Below are positions 1-12,935 of a DNA stretch of 64,000 nt, piece by piece. The notes beneath the pieces were generated by a model, which did not search any database, was not told the DNA's origin, and was given only the letters and a program-made list of their open reading frames with translations. A program made the position numbers and the translations under genes. How positions within the stretch are numbered: the first letter of the stretch is position 1; every line of letters starts with the position of its first letter. Origin of the DNA: Hydractinia symbiolongicarpus (Eukaryota; Cnidaria; Hydrozoa; Anthoathecata; Hydractiniidae); contig NC_079888.1 of NCBI RefSeq assembly GCF_029227915.1, positions 18,578,001 to 18,642,000 of the forward strand, in the 5' to 3' direction.

Positions 1-155
1 AAGGAGGTTACACATCATTACAACTGGTGAAAAATTTAGCAGGTTACACATCATTACAACTGGTGAAAATATAATTAAGCAGGTTACACATCATTACAAC
101 TGGAGAAAATATAATCATTACAACTGGAGAAAATATAATTTAGCAGGGTACACTT
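1..155. repeat. Minisatellite, about 40-bp unit
   Basis: At least three tandem copies of a unit containing the string GGTTACACATCATTACAACTGG followed by a GAAAAT-rich linker, then a shortened fourth copy. The array starts at the window edge, so its true length is unknown. Copies differ by one or two bases (TGGTG versus TGGAG). Confidence 0.85.
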
Positions 156-925
156 GACCATGGAATTAGACTTTATAAAACACAAACCCTGTTTCTAGGT
201 ATTGATAGGGATTATAGGCGTTTGGTATAAATATTGGTCACACATGTCCCGAAGGATCTTTCCGTTCTCAACATGGCTTTCAACATGGCTTGCAACAGTT
301 TGCAAAAGCATTTTAGGTTGGGTTTTTTCGAATGAGATAATCCTGATGGAATACATAAAATACATCTATTCTACTTTACAAAAAATTTATCACATTTAGT
401 TAGCTAAAAGTTTTAAATGTTGACATTCTAAGTACATAGGCATTAAGCTAAGTAGTAAATCATTTGTTTTGTTATAGCTTTATAAGTTTGTTAGTGATTT
501 TATTTTTCAAATAAAAAATTAACTTCAGTTAAGAAAAAAGTTTATGATTTTAAAATATCTTGATTACGTCAAATTCTTGCAAAATCAAACAGATGGTTTA
601 AAAAACAATGCCATAGTGGATCAACCGTGACTAATGTAATAAACAATGTGTCTGTTTTTTAATCACTGATTTCGCATTTCTGTCCAGACAGGAATTATAA
701 AACATTTGCAACATTCAATAAATGTGTTTTATATTTTTTAGGTAATACAGCAACGAGAAAAATGCTGAAGAAACTCAACTCTGCAGATCAAAATGCTCAA
801 GAATATTTTTTAGGAGAAAGATGATTATTAAGACGTAAATAAAAATTAACCACAATATTTTCCCTTGTGTCACGACCTTGTTGAGGAAAACAACTTAGTG
901 GATCTATAGTTATCCCAGCCAGATT
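156..925. other. No gene seen
   Basis: AT-rich DNA with short open frames only. The 65-codon frame at 202-399 has no recognisable domain and no splice context. I see nothing else of note. Confidence 0.5.
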
Positions 926-1528
926 TAAGCCACAGGGGCATGAGGCAATTTTTTTAGGCGACAGTAACAAATTTATATAATTTTGTTACTACCGCCCAAG
1001 AATTTTATTTGGTTCCCCCATCTGTGCAACACTGATCATTCAGAAAAAAATTCAGCAAAATTACAGTACTGCATTGTGATTGGTCACACGTAAAAGTGTT
1101 GCATCAGAATTGCTGCAGAAAGTGGTAAGAGACGGAGAATATTCATACACGTAACCTTTTTGGTTGCTGGTAACGTTTTTTTGTTACCACAACTTTTTAT
1201 TTGCTGGTAACAAGACACAAAGTCAAATCAAATCGATTTGACTTTATATCTTGTTGCTGGCAACAAGAATGTAGCGAGTAACAAAAAAATGCTGTAAGCA
1301 ACAGAAAGCTTCTCTGGCGACACAAATTAACAATTTTAGGTAATAGTAATACATGAAATCACAGTCCCGATATTTACTTGTGCACGCATCTAAGTGATTA
1401 CGTAATGCCCGATGCGTGCGCAGAAATGGAGGTAAAAATGTAAACAAACTAAGCGGAAAAGTTACCTCCATTTCACATAAATTTGTTACTATTGGCTAAA
1501 AATATTGTCTTGTGTCCCCATTACTTTA
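926..1528. mobile_element. Foldback/MITE-like element, family copy 1
   Basis: The left end (TAAGCCACAGGGGCATGAGG) and the reverse complement of the right end (TAAAGTAATGGGGACACAAG) are related. Both run on through GGCGAC/AGCCAA and AGTAACAAATTT. The same ends and much of the interior, including GCATTGTGATTGGTC and AAAAGTGTTGCATCAGAATT, recur at 55133-55582. The interior also folds on itself around TCAAATCGATTTGA. No coding region is seen, so this looks like a non-autonomous DNA element of unassigned superfamily. Confidence 0.65.
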
Positions 1529-3783
1529 GTGCATCTAAAATTTGTGTAGTAACAAAAGCTTCAAGGCCATGGCAGCCTGGGAACACGTCAAGACCCCCAA
1601 CTTTGTTTTTTATATTTAACGCTCTGACATAGTACAAAAATGGCTAGATCCGCCCTAGTGTTTGGTGGAGGTGAATGAATACTGATAGCTAGCTAGCTAG
1701 CTAAAACTTACAAAAAAAATAAACTAGCTAGCTAGTAGTGAGGAAAGAGACAGTCAAATGAAGAACACAAGAAACCGAGCTGTAATTTCAACTTTTCTAT
1801 GGCAAATGAATGAATTGAATTGAATTGAAGCTAGCAAACGAAACAGAACACAATAATGGCTTTAGTTTCCTGAAGTATTCAGGGGCTATTTCTTTAGCGG
1901 AATTTTTTAAAAACGAGTGGCAAAATAACAAGACAACGCAAGTATATTCCTAGTCTCGACTACTGAAACGTTAGCACAACTCTGCTTCCATATTTATTTA
2001 TTTTTTTGAGTAAGTTTTCCTTGTTCCTTGGTATCTCCCGCTGTAACAATGATGGAGAGCTTGTGCGTGCGTGATCCGCGCGCGGCAGCGAGTGTCTACC
2101 CTCTTTTTCGATGATACAATGATTGTCGATTTTCTACACATCTCTCAAACGAATGTGGTCAAATCGGTCGTGGGCGTTTTCATCAAAATTGGTTTCCATT
2201 TAAATTCGAACATGCCCCTTGATCGATGTGGAAGTATTCAAATTTATTTTAAAACACAAACTTAATATTAAATCATGATATTGATTGAGCTTGTATACTT
2301 AAAATTTCATGACATATAAACATAGATATAAATAAGATAAACAAAAATATTTTCAAATATTCATCCAAAATTTTTTCAGCCATTTGACTACAAACTTTTT
2401 GCTTAGTGAAACTGTCTTTAAAACTTCCTCGCGGCAGCCGAACCATTACTAGAAATTAATCCAGCCCACTCGAATCCCGCTCACTGCTTGGCAGTATGTT
2501 AGTGATGAACAAAGTAGTTCTTCTTCAATACAGAAATAAGGGCTTTGAGTATGGACAAGGCTTATGTTTATGTATAAAATCAGGAGGTCTGGCATGGCAG
2601 CCAAGGCGTTCAAAAACAGTTTCTAGAAATATAACACAGGTATCACACACACGATATTCAATAAACAATTTTAACACTCCAAAGACCTTACTAGTGACCA
2701 GTAGATACTCAGTATCTTGTCGTGGGCCATTGTTATGGTACCTTGTTGACGCAGTTTAAGAAAACCACAAAACATTTTTTTTGTTAATTAGTGATCAAAT
2801 TATTCGCGATATTGTTTGTATCACATTCTTGTAATTTTTACAAATGTAAAGGATTTGTAAAAATTCACGTTATTGTAACCTGCTCTCTTTAATCTATCTC
2901 AACTATATGGAACTTGATGATCAGAAAGAATATGTCTTCTACTTGCTCCAGTCATTATTTGAGTGTAAAAACGAAAACTTATGTATAAGTTTTTATTTTA
3001 ACGAAATAGATACATACACCACTACTTGTGGTGGCTATCTCTGAAATTGACACCAGTCTTTCAATATATTTTGAGAGGATTGCTACTTTTGAAACTAAAG
3101 GCGGTTTAAGGGTGCGATAATATGTTTTCCAGAGGGATTTAACTAAAAATTTACACTGAAAATGCACTTCGCGCGGCACGTCGCTGAATTTCTTTTGTTC
3201 CACCTTGAACTTTAAAATACTCCATTTATTTTTGTACACAATAGAAAAAAAAATGAAATTCCAGAACAACAATAAAAAATTATCATTTTGACATGGGGTA
3301 ATGCCAAAGATCATGCAACAAACCAAAATTTAGCGGCTATTACATGATGTTAACGCACCGCCGACGCAGAACTTAGTGCTTTTAGAAAGTTAGCATCTCA
3401 AAGTCATTGCCAGCGCCTGTTTTCTTTGTTTTATATCAGGACGACCCATTCAGACATAAAAAAGAGACAGCAGGCGCTGGAATCGAGAGGTTGTGTCACT
3501 AACTGAATAAATAGTGTGAATTTGTTGAAAATGATCCGCGCGCGCGCCGCGTGTCTTTTCCTACTTTGGCCTTGCCTCACTATATGTGCTGGACGAGCCA
3601 GCAATGTTTTGAAATTTATTGATTTGTTTTGATATGTCTCCGATCGCACTCAAGACGAACACTGGGCGGCCATTTTTATAGAGGAGAAGAGCACAGTTTT
3701 CTCTTTTCTTTGATAGCTAAGCAGTTTCCGTTAATATTTGGCTAACGTTTAATTTCTGGTAAGGTATTATCAGGTCAGAAGAA
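1529..3783. other. CAPZA upstream region, no gene seen
   Basis: Contains a short GCTA-type simple repeat near 1690 and two GC-rich patches with GATCCGCGCGC (about 2076 and 3535). No convincing exon was found. The sequence just before the CAPZA start (TTCTGGTAAGG, then TATCAGGTCAGAAGAAATGG) could hold a 5' UTR splice donor and an acceptor, but this cannot be settled from sequence alone. Confidence 0.45.
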
Positions 3784-6700
3784 ATGGCTAACTATGATGA
3801 GCCCATCTCTGACGCAGAAAAGGTAAAACATTCTCATAATTGACGCATATTTTATAAGAGGGTGGTGTGACGTGAGATGCTAATATTAAGAAATATACCC
3901 GGCAAATTGTTTCCGGGACAGATCACAAAGCACATGATCTTTTCCAACCACATGATCTTTTCCAACCACAATTAGGTAAATGTGTTGATGACTTGCCAAT
4001 GTGTACAAAAGTTAAAAAGTTTGCAGTTTTTACGCAAAAGTGCATGCATGCCCATTGTTCTACGAGGGTGCCGATAAGCCGCATACGCCGTAAAAAGTGC
4101 GGGCGTTTATGGGCAAATTCGGCGTTTTAAAAAAAATTCAGGCATTTGCCCGAAAAAAACCCCATAGTCCCGAACAATGCCCGAAAAAAAAAAGATTCAC
4201 CATAAAAAACTCTCGTTAATTATTTAAAAAAGTATAAAAATTAAAATGAACTAACTATATGGTAGCTAAGTTCTTAAAAGGACTGTTTTTTATAGTTTTT
4301 GATAAGATTTACTTGTTAAATAACTTATATATAAACTTTATTACCTTCTTTCTCTTCAAGCGCGTTCTTTCAACTGTCGTCCGCCATGTTTATGTTACAA
4401 GGTGTTGCATTTCGGGAATGTTCCAGGCGTGTTCGGGAAAGTGCAGGCGGTTTCGGCGGACAACCTTCAATTTAAGTCGAAAAGTCGCCCAATCTCGCTC
4501 TTATATATGCTGGCGTTTGCGGCTTATCGGCACCCTCTTATTGTTCTCAAAATAAAATAAAATCATAACAACTACATCACAAGGAAAGTAGTCTATAAAT
4601 TCCTGCATATTGTTGTAGTAATACACAGCATCTGGTTGTGCATGTGAAAAAAATCTAAGTCACAGAAACTTCATCATTTTTTATCAGGAAATTATTACAC
4701 TATAGCTAGCTACCAGGAAACTATTTTTTCTGATGCAGAAATTATGAGATTTCCCAATCAGGAAATTTTACTTAATTCTAAAAGTTGTTTTAATTATTAA
4801 TACAGAATATAAATGCTATATATTTAGCGTATGATCGGCCAACTCTGTGAATCCGATAACTCCGTGAAACTGCTTTGGAAGCCTACAACAACTTACCACA
4901 GCTCTGTCTACCATTTTTAATGAATGAATTCGATTCAGGGGGTTGATACTACCACTTAATCATTTTAGGGGCGTCGGAACTTGCGCATAACAAAAGTTTG
5001 GCGGTAAGTTCAGCCGGCTACACCTTTTTGTGATTTTCAAGTCAAGTGCGACGGTGGTCATTTTTGATATATATTGTTATCTCACTTAATTGATTATAAT
5101 TATGGTCATGTTATATATACCTTTTCTGAGGATCCAAAGTTCGGAGAATGTTTTCTAAGGAATATTTTAATTTTAAAATATTTTTGCTAGTCATCAGAAA
5201 GCAAACATGTTTTTCAAATTTCACGGAGTTGAAGGATCCATCACGGCATTATCGGATGATAGTACATGTCGGATCTGGCTTATTTCTCCACAAATAAATG
5301 TATTTTTTTTCTTATCATACCCCCTGAACGGTCCACGACAGAGAGTTCTACGATAGTAAAAGTTTGAAATAACCGATATGTTGACGATATGGATATAGGG
5401 ACGTTAAATGTGCTTTTTTCACAGAGTTGGCGGATTATACGCTACAGATTTTATATAATATTTTTTGATTGCTATATTTTATAACAAATTACAGCAATTT
5501 TTAAGCTTCTAGGAGGTGTTTTCTCACCATTTTAGAACCAATACGGCGATCTTTAAGCCTTTAGGGGTCGGTTCTTCTTCATGTAACAACGTAATATATA
5601 CAGTGATTTTTAAGCCTTGAAGGGTTGTTTTCTCATCATTCTCAACATTTTAAAAAGTAATACAGCGAATTTAAACTCGTAGGGGACATCTTTACTTTTT
5701 GTAGAGTCAATTTCTCATCATTTAAGAACTAAATATATACAGTGATTTGTAAGCTTCAGAGAGGTTTCTTCTTATCATTCCAGAAAGAAATACAGCTATT
5801 TTTAGGTTTCTACAGGATTGTTGGTAGAGCAGTTTTATCATATATTTAAAAAAGAAAAAAACCACAAAATCTAAGACATCCAAAATATATTTTTTTCTCA
5901 GTATGCTTTTGCCAACACCCAGGTCGGCATGTTCACACTAATTCTATTTTAAACTAATTCTAAAGGCATAAACTTTACCCTCTTAATCAAAATAGGACGG
6001 TAACAATCAATTAATAAACTCTCCGGCAGAGTAAGTTTGAAATCAATTAGACTCTTTCGTAGGAAAAGAGGAAACCTTACAAAGAGTGGAAGTCAGATGT
6101 CTGCACTTACAAGCAGAACAGGCAATATATCATTGGCAATTTATTTTTTAATTTCCAAATGAAAAAATGAATTATTATAAAAAAAATTCAGAACCTTTTG
6201 GTGATAGATAGATAGATAGATGTGCATATTTTACACGCCTAGCCTCACTAATATTGAGGGATTACCCTGTCTATTATTTCCAGGAGGGGCCATGGCTTAG
6301 ATGGAGATACCTATAGAATATTTAATGCACATTTTGAGCTATGCAGACCCAATTATGGCCCACACTCTACTAGAAAACTCCTGGCCATATCCAATGGCCC
6401 ACACATGGACCCATCTCCCCAATTTCCCTCACATGTCTTGGTTTAACCCAGGATTATGGTAACATTCACTTGTCCATGTTGAATCACTGCCAAGAGAAAT
6501 CGAACCCTGGTCTCCCGCACAGAGTGTGAGAGCTATAACCACTAATCTATGGCACCACAAGTCCAATAATGTCTCAGTACATATGGGCCTAAGTCCATCT
6601 GGATGAAATGTTTTAGTTTTGAAGTCCATGGGAAGGGGCCTAAGTCCATATTAAATTCAATTTAAATAAAAACAAAAGGACCTAAGTCCATTTATTCTTA

Positions 6701-9700
6701 GAACAGCCCAGCATTATGTTTGGTTGTAAGTAGATGAAAAAATTGAATATAGTATATTAATGATCCAATGGTGATAAAGAAAAGCAACAAAACCCTGCAT
6801 AGTGTGTTTTCATATGTGGTTAAGTCCTTATAAGTTAAATTAGTGAGCATCAAAGAGGCCTATAAGTCATTTTTGTTGTTTTTACTAGGTAGCATTTATT
6901 TACTTTGCCAATAACAGCTTTTGATCCAAGAAACAAAATCATAAGTTTTACGTATTTCTTGTATGCGAGATGGCATGTAAGTTCAGGCTTTGATCGTCAA
7001 AGTTAATTTTGACATGTTTTCATGTGACAATTGAGAATTTTATTAATCTTTTTTTGGGTTAGTTAGAATTTTTTTTTTGTTTTATTCATCAATACAAAGT
7101 GTCTGTCAGTCACAGGCAAAGTGGAGGTGTTTCTGTTCACTTCATGTCGCAGAAAGTATTGTCGTTAATCGACAAACCAAGCGTCACAACATCAACAACA
7201 TGAATTTAAATGTCAAAGCTTAAATTTATTAAATTAACAAAACAATTATACAATGCATCTATAACTTTGAGGCCAAATATTTTGGAAATGGGGTGGCGAT
7301 GTCAGTCATTTTTCACTGTGTGGGTAACTAGGGATAATTGGAACCAAATTGAATAATTTTACCAATCATGGGTTTCCAAATCCATTTTAGATTGAACTTA
7401 GTTGACATCGTCAAAAACCTTTAAATATTTCTGTAACCGTTTGGTAAAAGTATACATGATCCTATACGTTTTCTTCTTCAGGCTTTCAAGGTCTATACGA
7501 TAAATGCACTGGAATACAAAAAATGTATTTTGGCAGGTCTTTGCTGACCTCAACAATATTTTTAAACCCTTATCTTCATAAGCATTTATCAAAAGCACAC
7601 GTCATCAAAATTCAAGTGATGATTCTTTTCCATGTTATCCTGCCTTTGTGGATTTTCCCATAGGCCTTATCAGCTAGTGTATAAATATTGGATTATGTAT
7701 GCCATCACCTTAGTTGATATATATTGTCTGTACACTAAATTACAATCACCCCAGTTTTTTCCCTGAGGTAGAATTATTATAAGAAATCAAATTGCTTCTT
7801 AATAAAAACAAAACTGGTTTGTTTCCTTTCAGGTCAAAATAGCCTCAAATTTCATAAACCATGCACCGCCTGGTGAATTCAATGAAGTTTTTAATGGTGA
7901 GTTTTTTGTTCAATTTTGGTCACATCTAAATTCACATCCAAGTTAGGGAGATATTTTAAAATGACAAGCCTTCAATTATATGCAGTGCAGAAGGATAAAA
8001 TAATGCTTATTTTAATCCAAGTACTTTTGTAAACAACTTTTTGCAGACATATCAACAATAAAATAACTAAAGTTAAAGTCCAAAATAGTTTTTTTGGATC
8101 AGCTCTTGACATAAGTCTTAAGTATTTGAACTGGTATTTAAACACACACTGACTTTACACCTTAAGTATCCCCTAAAGTTTACCATTTATCTTTTTTTTT
8201 TTTAGATGTACGTGTTTTGCTGGCAAATGATCACTTATTAAAAGAAGGAGCTTCAGCGTAAGGCATTTTTAAAATTTTTTAAAATTTTGGCTTTAGTTTC
8301 TTCTTAAATAAATCTTTTTTTTTTTACAGACTCAATTCTGTTGCTTACTTTGTTGCTAGGTTGCTAGAACCAACCAAAATTAAAAATATAATTGTATATG
8401 TCATAATGTTGGTATATCACTTTTTGGGCAAAAATCTGTTTTTTTTTTACCCCTGCTTCACCTTTTTTCCCTTTTTTCACTACAGGGTGGCTGTTGTGGC
8501 ATACCAGTTGCTTTTTTCATGTAGAATTTCAACCCAAGTTTGTATAAAATAAACATCAGGATCTATATTTCACTCTGTTCTTTTTCAGCGCCTTTGCACA
8601 ATACAATACTGAGCAATTTACTCCATGCAAAGTTGACGGTTCAGACGAGCCTGTTTTAATCACAAAACATGGTTTGGTGGAAAGCACAACCTTCTTCGAC
8701 CCTCGTAGTAAACAACAGTTTAGTTATGACCATCTTCGAAAGGTTAGCATCCGTAACACTATATTCTAAAATGTTTAAGAGCTTTTTTTGTTGGTGTTTT
8801 TAACAATGTTTGTGTAAAATCAATGAAACATGTTAGTGTGTCCAGATTCAGTTATGTTGTCAATAACGTATTTCATAATTGTTCTCCTTGTTTGATTGAA
8901 ACACACAAAAATAGTATTGTCCTGATCTGGTTCTTTTACCAAATGTCATCAAGGTGGGGCAGCTGTAATTGAAGAAATCAAGAGAAACTGTTTGTCAATG
9001 AATTCATTCTCAAAATACAGTTAACCAAATTTCCTGTTTCGCGTTTTTGTAAAGTCCCATAAATAGATTTATTAAATTCTTTTTTATAAGTTATGTTAGG
9101 CATTCGCATTAATTTTCTCAGATAAAGTAATAATGACTCTTTCCATTTTAAGTTTTAAAGTTTTTTATTACATAGGAAGCAAGTAATGTGGAACCACGTG
9201 ACGCAGACGAAACTGCGGAGTCATGGCGCTCTGCAGTCGATGATGCCCTTCGGAAATATGTTAAGGCTCATTATGCTGATGGAGCTTTGACCGTAAGTGC
9301 ATTGTTAATGCTGTTAGACATGTGTTTGTATAAGATTCAGATATACAAGAAATTTAAAGAAACATTAATCTGCATGTTGTTGTTGTTATTGTTAGGTGTA
9401 TGGCAAATCATCAGGAAACGATATCACAATCACAGCCTGTATAGAAGATCACAAATTTCAACCTCAAAATTTCTGGTATGGTGTTATATTTTTCTATTTC
9501 CTATTTCCAAGCCAACACTATAGGTTATAGTCTTTTAGTTTTTAATTGTTTTTATTTCTCTTGTGTAGTAAGAGGGTTTTGGCCCCACCTCTCAAATGTG
9601 TTGTTGTCATCTATTTCTGGAAATTTGCTATATCCTCCTTGGTTGTAATTAAATTACGAAAGGGATTTGCAAAAACCACCAATTTTATTTCAACTCTGCC

Positions 9701-12700
9701 GGAAAGTCAATCCTCTCGTTTATTCTGTTCTGACTATTTATAATCAGTGCAACTGACTAAATGTGTAAGAGAAACTATCCAAATTAACCTTCACTTCTCT
9801 GTGACTGTGATTGACTGGTAAATTAGAATTCCTCACTTTGTGTAAAACCAGTTTGCTTGTTTAGATCGAATCCATTTTCAAGGTTACTGGGAAATTTTAA
9901 GGTCTGCCAAACACTAATAAAAACCTTTAGAGCCTGGAAATCAAAGTAGTGTACCTTAAAAAGTATCCATCATTATTGGGAAAAAATCTTGAAAACCTTA
10001 TAATACAAACATTTGGGCCTAGTTATAACATGTATTATCTAGTAGTATAAATCTTGTTTTTAGCTATTTAAATACGGGAAGTATTTCCATAATTTTCTAT
10101 GTTTCACAATTCTTTTTAACATTCATCTTCATTGTGCTTACGTGCTTTCCTGTTTGTGCACTTAAAAGAATCTTGATTGATGAAAAACATTAGAGAAAAC
10201 GCGTAACAAATAGAATCTTGAAAGTGATTAGAAAAAGTTTAAAAACACCCTAGCATATGAATAATTTCCTATCTGTTTTTGTTGTCATTGTTATTTATTT
10301 AAATGTTAGAAAAGTAAGTGGAATGTAACGGGTTTGAAGAGCAAAGATGAGAGTGGAGTTTTTATAATGTGATTGTTCGTAATAGGAATGGGCGTTGGCG
10401 TTCAGAGTGGTCTGTAACATTCACGCCCGGAGGATCAGCAGAATTAAAAGGTGTTTTCAAGCTACAAGTAAGTATACGTTTAAAATACATTGTAGAGTCT
10501 ATGCGAGCCAAGATATCGTCTTTTTGAAGGTATCCAATACTATTAAAGTTGATCAATAACAATAGCGACCTTACGAAACAAGGACGAGGCCATCTCCGCC
10601 GAAGAAAAACCATTATTTTTTCAATGCGCTTGTGCAGATCAGGGTAATACCCTAAAAACAAAGTAGTCATGCTCCGTGCTCGAAAAGATCCATCTGGATG
10701 TTGTGGATAAAACGTGCAATATTTTATCCAAGTAAAAATGTGGTAATAAAATATTAGTGATCAAAGCAATAAGAAAAAGCAAATATACATATGTTTGTTT
10801 TCTTAATTTGTGTTTTTAACGACTTGTAAGTCAGTTTCGAATTGTTTTGCATTTTTTGACAGTAGCCATATTTGTTTTGACTTTATTTCACGTTCTCGTG
10901 TTTAAGTTTTCCCAATCAATTTTTTCCCCTAATAATTAGTCTCGCGTTCTTCTAGCAATATATAGTTGTACATACCTCCATACGGAATTTAGGTTCACTA
11001 TTACGAAGACGGCAATGTGCAGTTAGTGTCTAATAAAGAACACACTAAAAGCATCACCATTTCGGTAAGTTATTTACGTATTGTTTCATGCAACGTTAGC
11101 AAGCATGTCTCAACCTAAAACGGGCTTTTCGATGGGACAAATTTTTTTAGTGAAAATTTATTTGGTCATCAGCTTTGCCATCTCCCACCCACATCCTCGC
11201 CCCTTTAATCCTAAGCACTTCAAATAATATTAAAGTATATGAGGGCAAAGCAAAAATTGACCCAGCTGTTTTTGCCGAGGAATGTCCATAGTTTTTTTGA
11301 TTGAACAATGCATGTTGACAACAACAATTTCACTAAAATGGAAAGCAAAATGGCAGACAGGCGAGCGAGCCACTGGGAATGCTAGCTCGATTTCTAAGGA
11401 AAATGGAAACCCTGTCCATAAAAACATCCTTTTATTCACTCGAAAATAAATTTAAATTTATATACAGCACAACCCTCTGTATCACAAAATATTTCTCCTC
11501 CTCACCTCACAAAATATTTCGAAACTTTGAGTTGTAAATTTACTCCTTAAACTTCGTTAATCAAAAATATGTTCCATATACAAAGTTATATCACATTGTT
11601 AATGTCATTCATTCTTTTTTACGTGTGACTGCTGAATAAATAAAGCTCCGTAATTGACTTTATTCCCGATGTTCTGTCTTGTGTTTGTTTACAGCGTCAT
11701 TTTGAAAATTCTAACGCTTACCTTAGCTCACGTGTCATGCTTCTTGTTTTATTGAAGTTTTTCAGCTGCTGACATCAGCATGCTAAGACTTTCATCGCTA
11801 TATATCATTGCATATTATCTTTTAGTGTTTGTTTGACCTCGTGTTCATGTTATTAACCTCGGTTCCGTTGTCATCTAAACACTTCATTTTTCACATAGAG
11901 AATTTTTGTCGTAACGATTGTGCAAAGGCTTAAGAAATTAAACAATGCGATATCAGATCTTATGAACTTAGTTTTAATTATGTACTTAATTGAAGCCAGT
12001 TTTGTGCAATTTCGCTACTGTTAAAAGAAACTGCTCAGTTTGTATCTCTTCGAATTTTGTGTTAAAGATGTTATTTTATTTTCCAGGACGCGTCTAGCTT
12101 AGGTAAAGATTTTGCAAAGACTGCAGAAGACGCGGAATCAGCTTACCAGGTTTTCACTATTTTTTTTATCTGTTAGAGGAGTGCGAAAGCGCTATTTGAT
12201 GTGATATTGTGTGGAACGAATTATTGACATGTTTTTTTTGCTCATCTTACTAAAGGTTATACGGTAAGATCTCATTAAAAAAGCACACAGAACAGACAAT
12301 TTAACGAGTTCTCACATAGTCGAAATATTATGTCAGATTTTTAATACAGCAATACCTATATGGACAGTGATTGTTGATTTTTGTCATTCTGCTTTAGTTT
12401 AACTTCATGCGCCGTAGGTTTTATATCTCTTTCTAACTATAAGTTCTGTCCACGGTGCATTTCATAGAGGATTGTTTATAGGAATCTTCATTACTTCGGG
12501 CGAAATAAATCTTACTTTTAGTGGTGGCATTACACTTTGGTCAATTTCGCGGAAGTTATAAATTTGAATCGTGCGAAATTAAATGTAAACACTACACGCC
12601 GTGTCATGCGGTTTTCGATCAGTGGGCATACTTGAATGCCATGAAGATTCAACCTTCGAGTCACCCCTAAAATTTAATTTAACCCGAAATCAATCTTGTA

Positions 12701-12935
12701 ACCAGTCGCACTTTTTACTGCGGTGTTAAAAGTCAATTCGCCTAAATTTTTTACTTTCCAAAACTGGGATTGTTAATTATTTATTTACTTTTAGCGTGGC
12801 ATCGGAGACAACTATCACACGATGTCGGAGACGACGTTCAAAGCTCTTCGACGGATGTTGCCGATCACTCGCACGAAAATCGACTGGAACAAAATTGTGT
12901 CGTATAGTATTGGAAAGGAACTCACAAAAAGTTAA
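3784..12935 (+). CDS. CAPZA: F-actin-capping protein subunit alpha
   Basis: Ten coding exons: 3784-3822, 7833-7896, 8206-8257, 8589-8742, 9176-9292, 9396-9475, 10386-10467, 10993-11064, 12087-12149, 12795-12935. All introns are GT-AG and every phase agrees, giving 864 nt and 287 aa, close to the usual 286 of the family. Both classical alpha-subunit signatures are present: VHYYEDGNV (residues 197-205) and [17 protein letters not shown] (256-272). NGRWRSEW lies at about 170-177 in the beta-sheet core. The family pairs with the beta subunit to form the CapZ heterodimer, which caps actin barbed ends in the cytoplasm; the C-terminal tail contributes to binding. The start has a good context (GAAGAAATGG). 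Intron 1 (4 kb) has absorbed a hAT-like MITE, a TA-flanked foldback element and a SINE without touching exons. Identification is very secure. Confidence 0.96.
3932..3971. repeat. Short tandem duplication, about 20-bp unit
   Basis: CACATGATCTTTTCCAAC is repeated twice in direct succession in CAPZA intron 1. Confidence 0.7.
4062..4539. mobile_element. hAT-like MITE with 8-bp target duplication
   Basis: Near-perfect terminal inverted repeats share GAGGGTGCCGATAAGCCGCA. The left copy begins at 4062, and the right copy ends at 4539 on the opposite strand. The element is flanked by an exact 8-bp direct repeat ATTGTTCT (4054-4061 and 4540-4547). An 8-bp duplication is the hallmark of the hAT superfamily, so that assignment is inferred. 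The 478-bp interior has no transposase. The 98-codon frame that starts inside it is not credible as a gene. Confidence 0.85.
4827..5442. mobile_element. TA-flanked foldback element
   Basis: The left end GCGTATGATCGGCCAACTCTG and the reverse complement of the right end GCGTATAATCCGCCAACTCTG form terminal inverted repeats. They are flanked by TA at 4825-4826 and 5443-5444, which fits Tc1/mariner-type insertion. The interior repeats CACGGAGTT/AACTCCGTG motifs. It is 616 bp long and non-coding. Confidence 0.75.
5490..5830. repeat. Degenerate tandem repeat, about 50-80-bp units
   Basis: About six diverged units carry a core like ATACAGTGATTTTTAAGCC followed by a G-rich tail. Cores lie near 5492, 5542, 5600, 5660, 5738 and 5791. 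Spacing is irregular, so this is an old, decayed array in CAPZA intron 1. Confidence 0.6.
6203..6560 (-). mobile_element. tRNA-derived SINE
   Basis: Read on the minus strand, it starts near 6556 with GGTGCCATAGATTAGTGG. It has an A-box-like TAGTGGTTATAGCTCT and a B-box-like GGTTCGATTTC at normal tRNA promoter spacing. A non-tRNA body follows and it ends in a (TATC)n tail at 6203-6222. Related body sequence (AACCCAGG..TATGGTAACGTTCA) lies at 18294-18500. Transcription would be by RNA polymerase III and mobilisation by a LINE in trans, as known for SINEs. Confidence 0.72.

Noticed and set aside
1-155. CRISPR-like direct repeats
   Set aside because: Units abut with no unique spacers, and the genome is clearly animal. 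It is a minisatellite.
4259-4555. 98-codon frame
   Set aside because: It starts inside the hAT-like MITE and runs through its terminal repeat; no domain.
6480-6556. Possible tRNA gene on the minus strand
   Set aside because: A- and B-box-like motifs are present but no acceptor-stem pairing or anticodon arm closes. A non-tRNA tail and second copy make it a SINE.
9188-9523. 111-codon frame on the plus strand
   Set aside because: It is CAPZA exon 5 read on into the next intron. The correct exon ends at 9292.
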